Assembly: GCA_944384855.1 (NCBI GenBank)
Contig: CALWUY010000032.1
Coordinates: forward strand, 1-58,435
DNA length: 58,435 bases
Direction: 5' to 3'
From: an uncultured Clostridia bacterium
GTDB lineage: Bacteria > Bacillota > Clostridia > Oscillospirales > Acutalibacteraceae
A model generated the notes under the pieces. It was not told where the DNA came from. It worked only from the letters and a program-made list of their open reading frames with translations, and did not search any database. This document shows positions 7,030 through 14,225 of the stretch, piece after piece; positions within the stretch are counted from its first letter, which is position 1, and the number at the start of each line of letters is the position of its first letter. Position numbers and translations under genes: made by a program.

Positions 7030-8037
7030 TTATATTGGCCATTCAATCTCATTCAATTGCAAAAGATACTTTAGTCCTTTTTCTGGATTGACCATCTTAA
7101 TGAAATAAGCTAATCCATAAAGGTGTTCCTTATAAAATCCTTTCTCGCACCCGATGTGCGACATATGATCCACCACACCATATTTTTTGCAATAATATAT
7201 CGCATTTTCAAGTTCATTAATGCGTTTTTGGGGAATGGCAACCTCCTTATTAACAATTAAACCAGTTACCTCTTGTCGTTGGTGAGCATATTGTAGTCTA
7301 AACTTTCCTTCGTTTATTTCATAGCCTTCTTCGTATATGATTTTACGAATTAGTTCAATATACTTTTGTATAGTTTTCTTCCCAGAAAAAGTAATATCGT
7401 CTGCATATCGGGTGTAACTAGCACCAATTTTATCTGCTAGTCGCCCTAATCGCTTATCCAATTTCAGCGAAACCAAATTTGATATAGTTGGACTTGCAGG
7501 AGAACCTTGCGGCAGAACACTTCTTGCATTTGTGCACAGGTTTGTCAAAAGCTTTGAAACGCTATCTGTATACCCAATGTATTTAAATATCTTGTAAATT
7601 TCTCGATATTGAATGCTGGGAAAGAAATCTTTCAAATCGATATTTACTACCAACTCTTTTCCAGTATGTTGAACTGCGTTATCGTATATCGACACTCCTT
7701 TTACAAACCCTTTGGCAAATTGTGAAACAGAAAATTTATCGAGTATATTTTCTTTTATCCATAATTGAATCCTTTTTAACTCCTCATTAGGAGCTTCAAT
7801 CTCTCTCAATCCACCATTTTTCTTTGGAATGTGAAAAACCCTGTAGGAATCACACTTTTTGTCACCAAAAAGTCTGTCTTGAGCACTTTTATGAATGTCA
7901 AGCAGTTGTCTTAGATGTCTCAAATTATATATCACAGGCACATTGTTATCTGTAAGCCGTTGATTGTACTCTTCTATAAGTCGTTTTTCTTCTTCAGTAA
8001 TAACTCCCGCTTGATATGCCTTTTCAATATACTCCAT
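7030..8037 (-). CDS. Retron reverse transcriptase
   Basis: 335 residues, normal for retron RTs. Visible motifs in order: NAVQH at residues 120-124 (the retron NAxxH of region X), NIDLKDFFPSI at 132-142 with the first catalytic aspartate, LPQGSPASP near 175-183, the catalytic YADD at 211-214, and VTGLIVN at 257-263 (the retron VTG of region Y). It would prime at a 2'-OH of the ncRNA encoded just upstream and make the branched or free msDNA. Start ATG 8037 follows AAAGGGTGATATT. Gene order on the minus strand is PRTase protein, ncRNA, RT. Base composition is clearly AT-richer than the transfer genes, which suggests separate acquisition. Confidence 0.93.
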   Translation of the reverse strand: MEYIEKAYQAGVITEEEKRLIEEYNQRLTDNNVPVIYNLRHLRQLLDIHKSAQDRLFGDKKCDSYRVFHIPKKNGGLREIEAPNEELKRIQLWIKENILDKFSVSQFAKGFVKGVSIYDNAVQHTGKELVVNIDLKDFFPSIQYREIYKIFKYIGYTDSVSKLLTNLCTNARSVLPQGSPASPTISNLVSLKLDKRLGRLADKIGASYTRYADDITFSGKKTIQKYIELIRKIIYEEGYEINEGKFRLQYAHQRQEVTGLIVNKEVAIPQKRINELENAIYYCKKYGVVDHMSHIGCEKGFYKEHLYGLAYFIKMVNPEKGLKYLLQLNEIEWPI

Positions 8038-8064
8038 AATATCACCCTTTAATATAAATATAAA

Positions 8065-8361
8065 CGAGCCCCTACACCTACTTCAGTCTGATATTCGTGC
8101 CGGATAGGTTAAAACTGCGTAAGCGTTTTAACCTATCCGGCATTCAGGCTTTCTGTTAAGAAAGCCTGAATGACGAATGGAGGAGCGGAGCGACGACAAT
8201 CGTCACATTGGTTACATAGGCATAGCCATATGCATATGCCTTCGGAGGGGTTGGCGAGCGGAGTGCGCAGCACCGCCGCCCCCGAAGCAGGCATATGGCT
8301 ATTAGTGCCGTTGTAGTTTTGAAGAGATACACACTCTTCGTATTCTAGGTGTAGGGGCTCG
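8065..8361 (-). ncRNA. Retron msr-msd non-coding RNA with a1/a2 inverted repeat
   Basis: The ends are a perfect 16-bp inverted repeat: CGAGCCCCTACACCTA at 8065-8080 and its complement at 8346-8361, matching retron a2 and a1. On the minus strand a1 is followed at once by G (8345), the expected branching position. Then come a 6-bp hairpin (GAAGAG/CTCTTC, 8321-8339), a long hairpin of about 80 nt (arms 8222-8245 and 8282-8302), and finally two perfect hairpins: 14 bp with a GTTA loop (8141-8172) and 17 bp with a 9-nt loop (8099-8141). The last two are enclosed by ATTCGT (8093-8098)/ACGAAT (8173-8178). Total about 297 nt, longer than many known retron RNAs. The msr/msd boundary is inferred. Confidence 0.85.
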
Positions 8362-8373
8362 AATATTAACATG

Positions 8374-9591
8374 TTATTTTTTATATCCAGAAAAAGATTT
8401 GCCAAAGTTTCTAGGTATATATGATGTTTCAACAAGAGGAATTTTATGCTCACTTAATAATGATCGCTCAGCATTCTCCCATCCCTTTAATCTCTTCTTT
8501 ATGAGTTTTTCTTGAGTTTCACTTGTAGGCAGTATTTTCCCGTCCTCTATTTTAATATATCCCTTTTCCGCTATGTATTCTAACCTTTTTTGAAGCAAAT
8601 CCATAGTAATTCCAAAATCCGCACACGCTTTTTCAAAAGAAAAGTCATTCCCGTTCAAAATGCAATATACAATAAAGCGATTGTATTGATTGTCTGTTAT
8701 ATCAAACAAAACAACTGGCCTGTGAGCGTTCTTTCGCGCAACACCTTTCAACATACTTATTGATGTATTCCTAGGGCTGCTGTTTTTACGGAACAACGAC
8801 ACAAAGTTTTCTGCGCTGTGCCAAAATAGTCCTAAAGTATCATTAGGCGTGGTTTTTTCAAACGACACCAACGACTGAATATCTTTATAACCTAGAATTG
8901 CGTTACTACTAACGTTTTTTCCTGCGCAAATTAACTCGTATTGCTCTTTTTTTAGCCTCGCTTCTATTCGTGGGAAAATGTAATCATCTTTAAAGGCTTT
9001 ATCTGTGCTGTCTACATATATCGTTGTAAGGTCTATTCCTAATTTAGTTTTAAATTCCTCTATCATTTGTAGTCCCGTGATAGTTGTGTGGACCATAAGT
9101 ACATATAACTTTGAGTTTTGCAACTCTGGAGCAATAGAAAACATTTTTGATAATGCTTTTATGATAGTATCCCCAGATCCCATATAATCATCTACGATAG
9201 CAAGCACTGTTGGAATGGCATCATTTTCTAAATACTCGCGAATAACATCGTTAGATGAAAAGCCTTTCACATTGTTATTAAACCAATATGAACTGAAGAT
9301 TATATCTGAGTTTGCAACGCCGTACTCTTTTGGCATTTTAGCAAAAAGCACATTGCTAATATCTTCACCATTTACAGTTATGAACTTTTCATGCAACTCA
9401 ACAACCTTTTGGTTAATCGCAGTCTCGGTGTAGTAATAGAAGTTTTTTAGGAGTTCCAAAAGAACAGGGGTATCCTCTTCATTGAATTGTTTTAACCAAT
9501 TATCCAAGATGGTATCGAATTCTTTTTTGAAATTGGCATCACCCCAACGCTTCGTTATTTCGCCAAATTTATATCTTGGTTTAAAAAACAT
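8374..9591 (-). CDS. Retron-associated phosphoribosyltransferase-like protein with C-terminal winged helix
   Basis: 405 residues. Residues 129-142 read VLAIVDDYMGSGDT, the PRPP-binding signature of type I phosphoribosyltransferases (hydrophobic stretch, DD, then xSGxT). A later GYKDIQSLVSFEKTTPNDTL resembles the region that closes such domains in PRTases linked to conflict systems. From about 310 to 380 a winged helix is visible (NRFIVYCILNG..FSFEKACADFGIT...LEYIAEKGYIKIEDG). Direct coupling to a retron ncRNA and RT makes it the likely effector; from memory PRTase plus winged helix is typical of retron type III. The target molecule is unknown. It could act on nucleotides or on a protein once freed from msDNA inhibition. 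Confidence 0.85.
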   Translation of the reverse strand: MFFKPRYKFGEITKRWGDANFKKEFDTILDNWLKQFNEEDTPVLLELLKNFYYYTETAINQKVVELHEKFITVNGEDISNVLFAKMPKEYGVANSDIIFSSYWFNNNVKGFSSNDVIREYLENDAIPTVLAIVDDYMGSGDTIIKALSKMFSIAPELQNSKLYVLMVHTTITGLQMIEEFKTKLGIDLTTIYVDSTDKAFKDDYIFPRIEARLKKEQYELICAGKNVSSNAILGYKDIQSLVSFEKTTPNDTLGLFWHSAENFVSLFRKNSSPRNTSISMLKGVARKNAHRPVVLFDITDNQYNRFIVYCILNGNDFSFEKACADFGITMDLLQKRLEYIAEKGYIKIEDGKILPTSETQEKLIKKRLKGWENAERSLLSEHKIPLVETSYIPRNFGKSFSGYKK

Positions 9592-9630
9592 ATCAGTTCC
9601 TCTGCCTCCTTTCCACTTCTTGTTAATTAT

Positions 9631-10044
9631 TTAAATTAATACCCCTTCGCAATGATCAATCTCGTGTTGGATAATCTGCGCCATCCAACCAGTGAAGGTT
9701 ATGATTCGGATTTTGAATTCCGTGGTTTGCCATCGAACTTTAATAGTTTGATAACGTTTGCATTTGTGGGGGACGCCCAACAAAGAAAGACAAGCTTCTT
9801 CGATATCATACGGCTCTGACTTTTTTGATAATCTAGGGGTTGAACATCGTCATGTACCTTCATTATCAAACACAACAATCCGCTTTCTCACACCGATCAT
9901 ATTTGCCGCCATACCAACGCAGCTGTCTCTGTGCGTGATCAACGTATCAATCAGATCCTGTGCGATCTGCAAATCTTCTTTTGTCGCAGCCTCCGACTTT
10001 CCAGCAAGAAATATCGGATCATGCACCAAATTCTTAATCATCAC
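9631..10044 (-). pseudogene. Decayed peptide deformylase-like gene
   Basis: The first frame reads up to VGMAANMIG and VVFDNEGT, then a TGA. Resuming in another frame: MTMFNP, a TAG, IIKK, and after a second shift SEPYDIEEACLSLLGVP, KCKRYQTIKV and finally QIIQHEIDHCEGVLI. These are the three deformylase regions (GxAAxxIG, the EExCLS box, HEIDH) in order, so the whole gene is present but interrupted by two frameshifts and a stop. Deformylases remove formyl groups from new proteins; a normal copy should be elsewhere. This may be real decay or poor sequence. It starts right where the Nudix fragment ends. Confidence 0.75.
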
Positions 10045-10252
10045 GAAAAACCTCTGTTATCTTTTTCAATATCTCTACATCCGCCGGGCAGAATTCATAA
10101 TTTGGAATTTCACTCGGTGCAATCCATTTTATATCGTTATGTTCAAGCTTTTGGGGGATGCCTTCAAGGATAACTGCATTGAACAATGTTAGATTGTTAA
10201 TCGCAGAAGTACAAATATTTGGTGTCTTCACACATTCATAATCCGAATTCAT
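10034..10252 (-). pseudogene. C-terminal fragment of a Nudix hydrolase
   Basis: 72 codons. LFNAVILEGIPQKLEHNDIKWIAPSEIPNYEFCPADVEILKKI matches the C-terminal half of MutT-like nucleoside triphosphate pyrophosphohydrolases (EH..IKW...EI....FCPAD..IL..L). The Nudix box itself (GX5EX7REUXEEXGU), which should lie further N-terminal, is absent. The reading frame instead begins inside the last codons of the kinase gene (10236-11339). The gene was evidently cut at about 10240 by the event that joined the glycan locus to the accessory region. Confidence 0.65.
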
Positions 10253-11339
10253 GCAGAACTATATCTGTCATTTTATCCCACTGCTTCTCCATATCGGAAA
10301 CTAACTTAAATTGGGTTCTGCATCTGTCTAAATTGTGGTTTTCGCGGGAGGTTTTAAAGTAGGTGTCTCCCTCAAGATAGTCGGTTAAAAAGCGCATACC
10401 GCACTCAAGGGTCATTATTTTAGCGCCTATCGGCAAGGAAAGCGCCTCTTTTTCGTCCATAGACTCACCGCAGGCTTTTATAAAGCCTTTGGTATAGCTT
10501 TTAAAAAGCGGCAGGGAGAAATTAACCTTGCTTAAATCGGGTTCGTCCTCCGCGCCCGTTGTTGCGCCAAAGCGTATCGAATCGCCGTAATCGTAAGCGC
10601 GAAGTCCCGGCATTACGGTATCAAGGTCGATAACACATATGGTTTTGCCTGTAGCTTTATCAAACATACAGTTGTTTAATTTGGTATCGTTATGGGTAAC
10701 TCTTAGTGGGATTTCGCCTTTTTTAAGCATATTGGTAAGCGACGACATATCCTTTGCACGGGCATTAACAAACTCAATCTCTTTCTGCACAGTCTTTGCT
10801 CTGCCGCAGATATCCGACTCAACCGCCTTTTTAAAGGTTTCATAACGGGTAAGAGTATTATGAAAATTCGGAATTACCTCGTGAAGCTTTTCGGCGGGAA
10901 AATCCGCAAGCAGATTTTGAAAATTGCCGAAGGCATAACCGCAGTTATAGAAATCCTCGGGCTTTTCGATTTTCTCATAGCAGACCGTATCCTCTATAAA
11001 AATATAGCTCCTCCAATTTCCGCCGTTTTCATCGGTGTAATAATTCTTTCCGTCAACAGTCGGAACAAGGTTTAAAGTTTCCCTTAAAACATCTCCCCCG
11101 CGCTTTATTATTTTTTTCTTTAAAAACGCCGTTACATTTTCTATGTTCTCCATCAGAGCGTCTGTGTCAGGGAAAATATTATTATTTATCCGCTGTAAAA
11201 TATATCGTACCGTTTTATCGCCTTGTTTACACTCCACTTTATAGGTGGTGTTAATATGACCGTTACCGTAAATATCACAGGAATACGGCTCGCCGTCATA
11301 TTTGAACATTGATAAAACCTGTTTCATTTCTTGACCCAT
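10236..11339 (-). CDS. N-acetylhexosamine 1-kinase-like phosphotransferase
   Basis: 367 residues of the aminoglycoside-phosphotransferase/choline-kinase fold. The catalytic loop reads RVTHNDTKLNNCMFD near residues 210-224, with the general base aspartate in HND and the conserved asparagine. The metal-binding stretch is VIDLDTVMPG near 232-241. HNDTKLNN plus IDLDTVMPG is the signature I associate with NahK/LnpB, which phosphorylates GlcNAc or GalNAc at C1. It follows the nucleotidyltransferase gene by 7 nt, so the pair would convert a free HexNAc to an NDP-sugar. It is the last gene of the leftward operon, and its stop is overlapped by the Nudix stub. Substrate is inferred. Confidence 0.8.
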   Translation of the reverse strand: MGQEMKQVLSMFKYDGEPYSCDIYGNGHINTTYKVECKQGDKTVRYILQRINNNIFPDTDALMENIENVTAFLKKKIIKRGGDVLRETLNLVPTVDGKNYYTDENGGNWRSYIFIEDTVCYEKIEKPEDFYNCGYAFGNFQNLLADFPAEKLHEVIPNFHNTLTRYETFKKAVESDICGRAKTVQKEIEFVNARAKDMSSLTNMLKKGEIPLRVTHNDTKLNNCMFDKATGKTICVIDLDTVMPGLRAYDYGDSIRFGATTGAEDEPDLSKVNFSLPLFKSYTKGFIKACGESMDEKEALSLPIGAKIMTLECGMRFLTDYLEGDTYFKTSRENHNLDRCRTQFKLVSDMEKQWDKMTDIVLHEFGL

Positions 11340-11346
11340 TTTAAAA

Positions 11347-12267
11347 TCACTCCCAAAGCTTTTCGGGATAATCTCCCCTTGCTTTCATTGAGGCAATCGC
11401 ATTTACGACAGTTTTCTTGTCCTCTTTATATGTAACTCCATACCATTTGTCGGCAGAGCGAAGCACCTTAACTTCCGCCTTGTCTTCGTTTATAAGTTCG
11501 CTTACGACAGACGGTAGGAAATATTCGCATTTAAGCGGATTTGTCTTTAAACTGCTCTCCAAAAATTCGGGGAAACGTATTTTAAGTTCTTCTATCATCT
11601 TAGGAGTAAAGCCCCAAAGATTCATTGAAACCGTTTGCTCCATTGGGAGCTCAGTCCAGCTTTCTCCACCGTCCTCGGTAAACTCTGCCCTACCGCCGTG
11701 CTTTTCAATTCTGGTATGCTCTGTTACCGATAAAAGCATATTATCTTCATTAACCTCACATATTCCCCTCGCAACCGATCCGAAATCGGTCAAGGTATTG
11801 CCGAGCTTATAGCCTACCATAGAATATTGATATTTTTCGTTATCATTTACATTGCTTAAAAAGTCATAAATCAACTTAAAGGCTTCCCTGCCGTAATAAT
11901 CGTCCGAATTTATTACGGCAAACGGCGCGTCTATAAGACCGTCGCAGGAGAGAATAGCGTGTCCCGTTCCCCACGGTTTTACGCGTCCCTCGGGTACTGC
12001 ATAACCGTCAGGCAGAGCGTCAAGACGCTGAAAGGCATATGAAATGTCCATTATTTCCTCCATGCGGTTTCCTATAACCTCGCGGAATTCCTTTTCCATT
12101 TCGGGTTTAATTATAAATACCGCTCTGCGAAAACCCGCACGGTAAGCATCATAAAGGGAAAAGTCTATAATTATATGTCCCTCGTCATCTATAGGGTCAA
12201 TCTGCTTTAACCCGCCGTAGCGGCTTCCCATTCCCGCCGCCATTATTACAAGTATAGGTTCTTTCAT
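11347..12267 (-). CDS. Sugar-1-phosphate nucleotidyltransferase
   Basis: 306 residues. The N-terminus LVIMAAGMGSRYGGLKQIDPI is the nucleotide-binding signature (GxGxR...K) of sugar nucleotidyltransferases. AVINSDDYYGREAF near residue 120 provides the metal-binding aspartates. In glycan loci with NahK-type kinases this family is thought to turn HexNAc-1-phosphate into UDP-HexNAc. Start ATG 12267 follows AAAAGAGGCAATTAACA. It is separated from the SGNH gene upstream by 148 bp that hold a promoter-like sequence and a perfect Fur-type box, so it may be transcribed on its own. A 24-residue remnant of a second copy of its C-terminus lies at about 13508-13581. Confidence 0.85.
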   Translation of the reverse strand: MKEPILVIMAAGMGSRYGGLKQIDPIDDEGHIIIDFSLYDAYRAGFRRAVFIIKPEMEKEFREVIGNRMEEIMDISYAFQRLDALPDGYAVPEGRVKPWGTGHAILSCDGLIDAPFAVINSDDYYGREAFKLIYDFLSNVNDNEKYQYSMVGYKLGNTLTDFGSVARGICEVNEDNMLLSVTEHTRIEKHGGRAEFTEDGGESWTELPMEQTVSMNLWGFTPKMIEELKIRFPEFLESSLKTNPLKCEYFLPSVVSELINEDKAEVKVLRSADKWYGVTYKEDKKTVVNAIASMKARGDYPEKLWE

Positions 12268-12300
12268 TGTTAATTGCCTCTTTTAAAAAATATATAAAAT

Positions 12301-12329
12301 ACTATAATCCGTTGTAATGCTTATATCCA
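12301..12329 (-). promoter_or_regulatory. Possible promoter of the nucleotidyltransferase/kinase pair
   Basis: On the minus strand TGGATA (12329-12324), 17 nt, TATAGT (12306-12301); the start codon is 34 nt downstream. Each box has one or two mismatches to consensus. Confidence 0.4.
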
Positions 12330-12347
12330 GGGTGATTTCCGGTCACA

Positions 12348-12362
12348 TGATAATAATTATCA
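12348..12362. promoter_or_regulatory. Perfect 7-1-7 Fur-type box
   Basis: TGATAATAATTATCA at 12348-12362: two 7-bp arms around one central A. It is identical to the Fur-family box TGATAATNATTATCA known from Bacillus. It sits about 20 bp upstream of the -35-like box for the nucleotidyltransferase gene. A Fur, PerR or Zur protein could bind; which one cannot be told from the site. Confidence 0.5.
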
Positions 12363-12415
12363 CGCAGATATAAAACTATCTCTACATCAGGTTGATTAAG
12401 ATACATTTTTCAAAG

Positions 12416-13477
12416 TCACTTTGACAATATCTCTTTCATAATTGGCAATATTCCCTGCGCCATACGGTAAAAACCTAAATCGTTAGGGTGACAGCCGTCC
12501 ACAGTACAGCTATCAAAATCATATCCCGCAAACAAGGAATCACCGTCAATATAATAAACATTTTTATCCCCTTTATCAAGGGCTTTTAAATAGCTTTCCA
12601 TGATTATTTTTCGACGGTTTACAGGCTCGTTTATCCCCTCACTCGGGTGGGTTATCATAATATACGGCAGTTCGGGATTTTTATCTCTTACGGTTTGGTA
12701 CAGTGCGAAATGGGTTCTTTTAAGATGCTCGGGCTCAGGCGCGTTATGGTCATAATCCGAAATAAATGCGCACATTTGGAGCCCCGCCATATAATCTGCT
12801 ATTTTCTTCTCACCCTTGGCATTTCCCGAAAATCCCAAACATAAATAATCAATATTAAGCGCTCGCGACAGAAAATTCTGATAAATATTTCCCGGTCTTG
12901 AGGCACATCCGCCCTGCGTAATAGAGGAGCCGTAGAAGACCACAGGCTTTTTATTTATATATTTATCAGGAGTCTCCGTCTTACTTCCCTCTTTTATTCC
13001 GATATATAGCTTTGCAACCGGGTTGTAAGTGGGAAAATTAAGAACATAATTAACATTTCTGCCTGTAAGATTTTTGGTATAAACTATACCGTCAAAGCCG
13101 TTTTCCCCGTCAAGCGGCGGTATATACGCTCCGACAAAGGACTGCTGACCGCCCGTCTCTTTATATAGGTCAAACCCTCCGGTACCGCTAATCGGCATAT
13201 GAGGAAGACGGCAAAGACGCGGAAAAACCGCTTTTATTGCAATATAAGGAGAATCCGTGCTGAATCTTATCCTCACTCCCGCCGTATTATCGCAAAGTGC
13301 CGCAATGCCCTCGCTGACCGACCGTGCTGTTTTTCTCGGCATACGGAGATAATCTTCGTCCGATTTTACAACACCGTATTTTACAAAACTGTCTCCCCCT
13401 GCGTCCTCCCAAACAATGTCCTTCTCCGAAAGGTTCGTTTCAATTTTAAAATTACTGTCGATTTCTGAAATATTCAT
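12416..13477 (-). CDS. SGNH-hydrolase-type carbohydrate esterase
   Basis: 353 residues, no signal peptide, thus cytoplasmic. The N-terminal about 150 residues are a beta-sandwich domain typical for SGNH esterases of glycan loci. The catalytic domain follows: VVFYGSSITQGG (block I with nucleophile serine, near residue 180), CLGFSGNAKG (glycine block), and DGCHPNDLGFYRM (block V with the Asp-x-x-His pair, near 328). Such enzymes remove acetyl or other acyl groups from sugars. It lies in the leftward catabolic operon, so it probably deacylates imported oligosaccharides. Substrate cannot be read from sequence. The ribosome binding site AAGGTG is very close to the ATG. Confidence 0.8.
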   Translation of the reverse strand: MNISEIDSNFKIETNLSEKDIVWEDAGGDSFVKYGVVKSDEDYLRMPRKTARSVSEGIAALCDNTAGVRIRFSTDSPYIAIKAVFPRLCRLPHMPISGTGGFDLYKETGGQQSFVGAYIPPLDGENGFDGIVYTKNLTGRNVNYVLNFPTYNPVAKLYIGIKEGSKTETPDKYINKKPVVFYGSSITQGGCASRPGNIYQNFLSRALNIDYLCLGFSGNAKGEKKIADYMAGLQMCAFISDYDHNAPEPEHLKRTHFALYQTVRDKNPELPYIMITHPSEGINEPVNRRKIIMESYLKALDKGDKNVYYIDGDSLFAGYDFDSCTVDGCHPNDLGFYRMAQGILPIMKEILSK

Positions 13478-13507
13478 AACACCTTAAACATCAAATTCTG
13501 ATATTTT

Positions 13508-13581
13508 CATAGTTTTTCGGGATAATCTCCCCTTGCCTTCATTGTGGCAATTGCCTCAAATACCACTTCTTTTTTATTTCC
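13508..13581 (-). pseudogene. Remnant of a second nucleotidyltransferase gene
   Basis: Reading leftward this gives KKEVVFEAIATMKARGDYPE, then KL and a stop, nearly the same as the C-terminus of the intact nucleotidyltransferase (KKTVVNAIASMKARGDYPEK). No further homologous sequence is seen upstream before the SIS gene begins. It indicates an earlier tandem copy that was deleted, leaving its tail between the SIS and SGNH genes. Confidence 0.7.
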
Positions 13582-13589
13582 TTATGAAT

Positions 13590-14213
13590 TCAACTGAAAA
13601 AGTATTTTTCAACCTGTGCACATATGTAGTGATAAATAGGCAGGTGCAGCTCCTGAATCTTAAAGGTCTCGGTTTCGGGAGCGCATATGCAAATGTCTGC
13701 GCTCTCTTTCAATTTTCCACCTGTTTTGCCTGTAAGCCCTATAACCTTAATTCCAAGCGCTTTAGCTACCTTTACCGCACCGAAAACATTTTTGGAATTA
13801 CCTGATGTGCTTATTCCTATAAGTATATCGTTTTCTTTTGCCAAAGCCATAAGCGGCTGAGCATAGACAAGCTCGGGGTCAACATCGTTGCAGAAAGCGG
13901 AATTAAGTGCCGTTATAGACGGAATTGCAATCGCGGGAAGTCCACCCTGCAATTTGCTTAATAACTCATCGTCAACTAAATCGCACCTGATTTTCATATC
14001 CGCTCTTTTGCTTTCACAAAGTGGTCTTTTCTTTAAAAAGCCCTTCATCAGCTCGCCGACTATATGCTCGCAGTCGGCACAGCTTCCGCCGTTGCCGCAA
14101 AGAAGCAATTTCCCGCCCTTTTCGTAGCAATCAATTATTGCTTTTGCGGCGTTTTCAATTTCCGCCCTGCACCCGTAAAGTATCGGATAACGGTTTAATA
14201 ATTCATTCAACAT
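13590..14213 (-). CDS. SIS-domain sugar-phosphate isomerase (GmhA-like)
   Basis: 207 residues. KLLLCGNGGSCADCEHIVGE near residue 35-54 and GISTSGNSKNVFGAVKVA near 135-152 are the two phosphosugar-binding loops of SIS proteins, in the arrangement of phosphoheptose isomerase. In sugar operons of Clostridia such proteins often isomerise or epimerise sugar phosphates other than heptose. Start ATG 14213 follows GTGAGGAGTGTAAATT. It begins 12 nt after the ROK kinase gene, so it may act on that kinase's product. The true substrate is unknown. Confidence 0.75.
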   Translation of the reverse strand: MLNELLNRYPILYGCRAEIENAAKAIIDCYEKGGKLLLCGNGGSCADCEHIVGELMKGFLKKRPLCESKRADMKIRCDLVDDELLSKLQGGLPAIAIPSITALNSAFCNDVDPELVYAQPLMALAKENDILIGISTSGNSKNVFGAVKVAKALGIKVIGLTGKTGGKLKESADICICAPETETFKIQELHLPIYHYICAQVEKYFFS

Positions 14214-14225
14214 AATTTACACTCC

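Noticed and set aside
8133-8453. Minus-strand open frame of 106 codons across the retron ncRNA
   Set aside because: It runs through several perfect hairpins and the end of the PRTase gene in another frame, has no ribosome binding site and no protein-like pattern.
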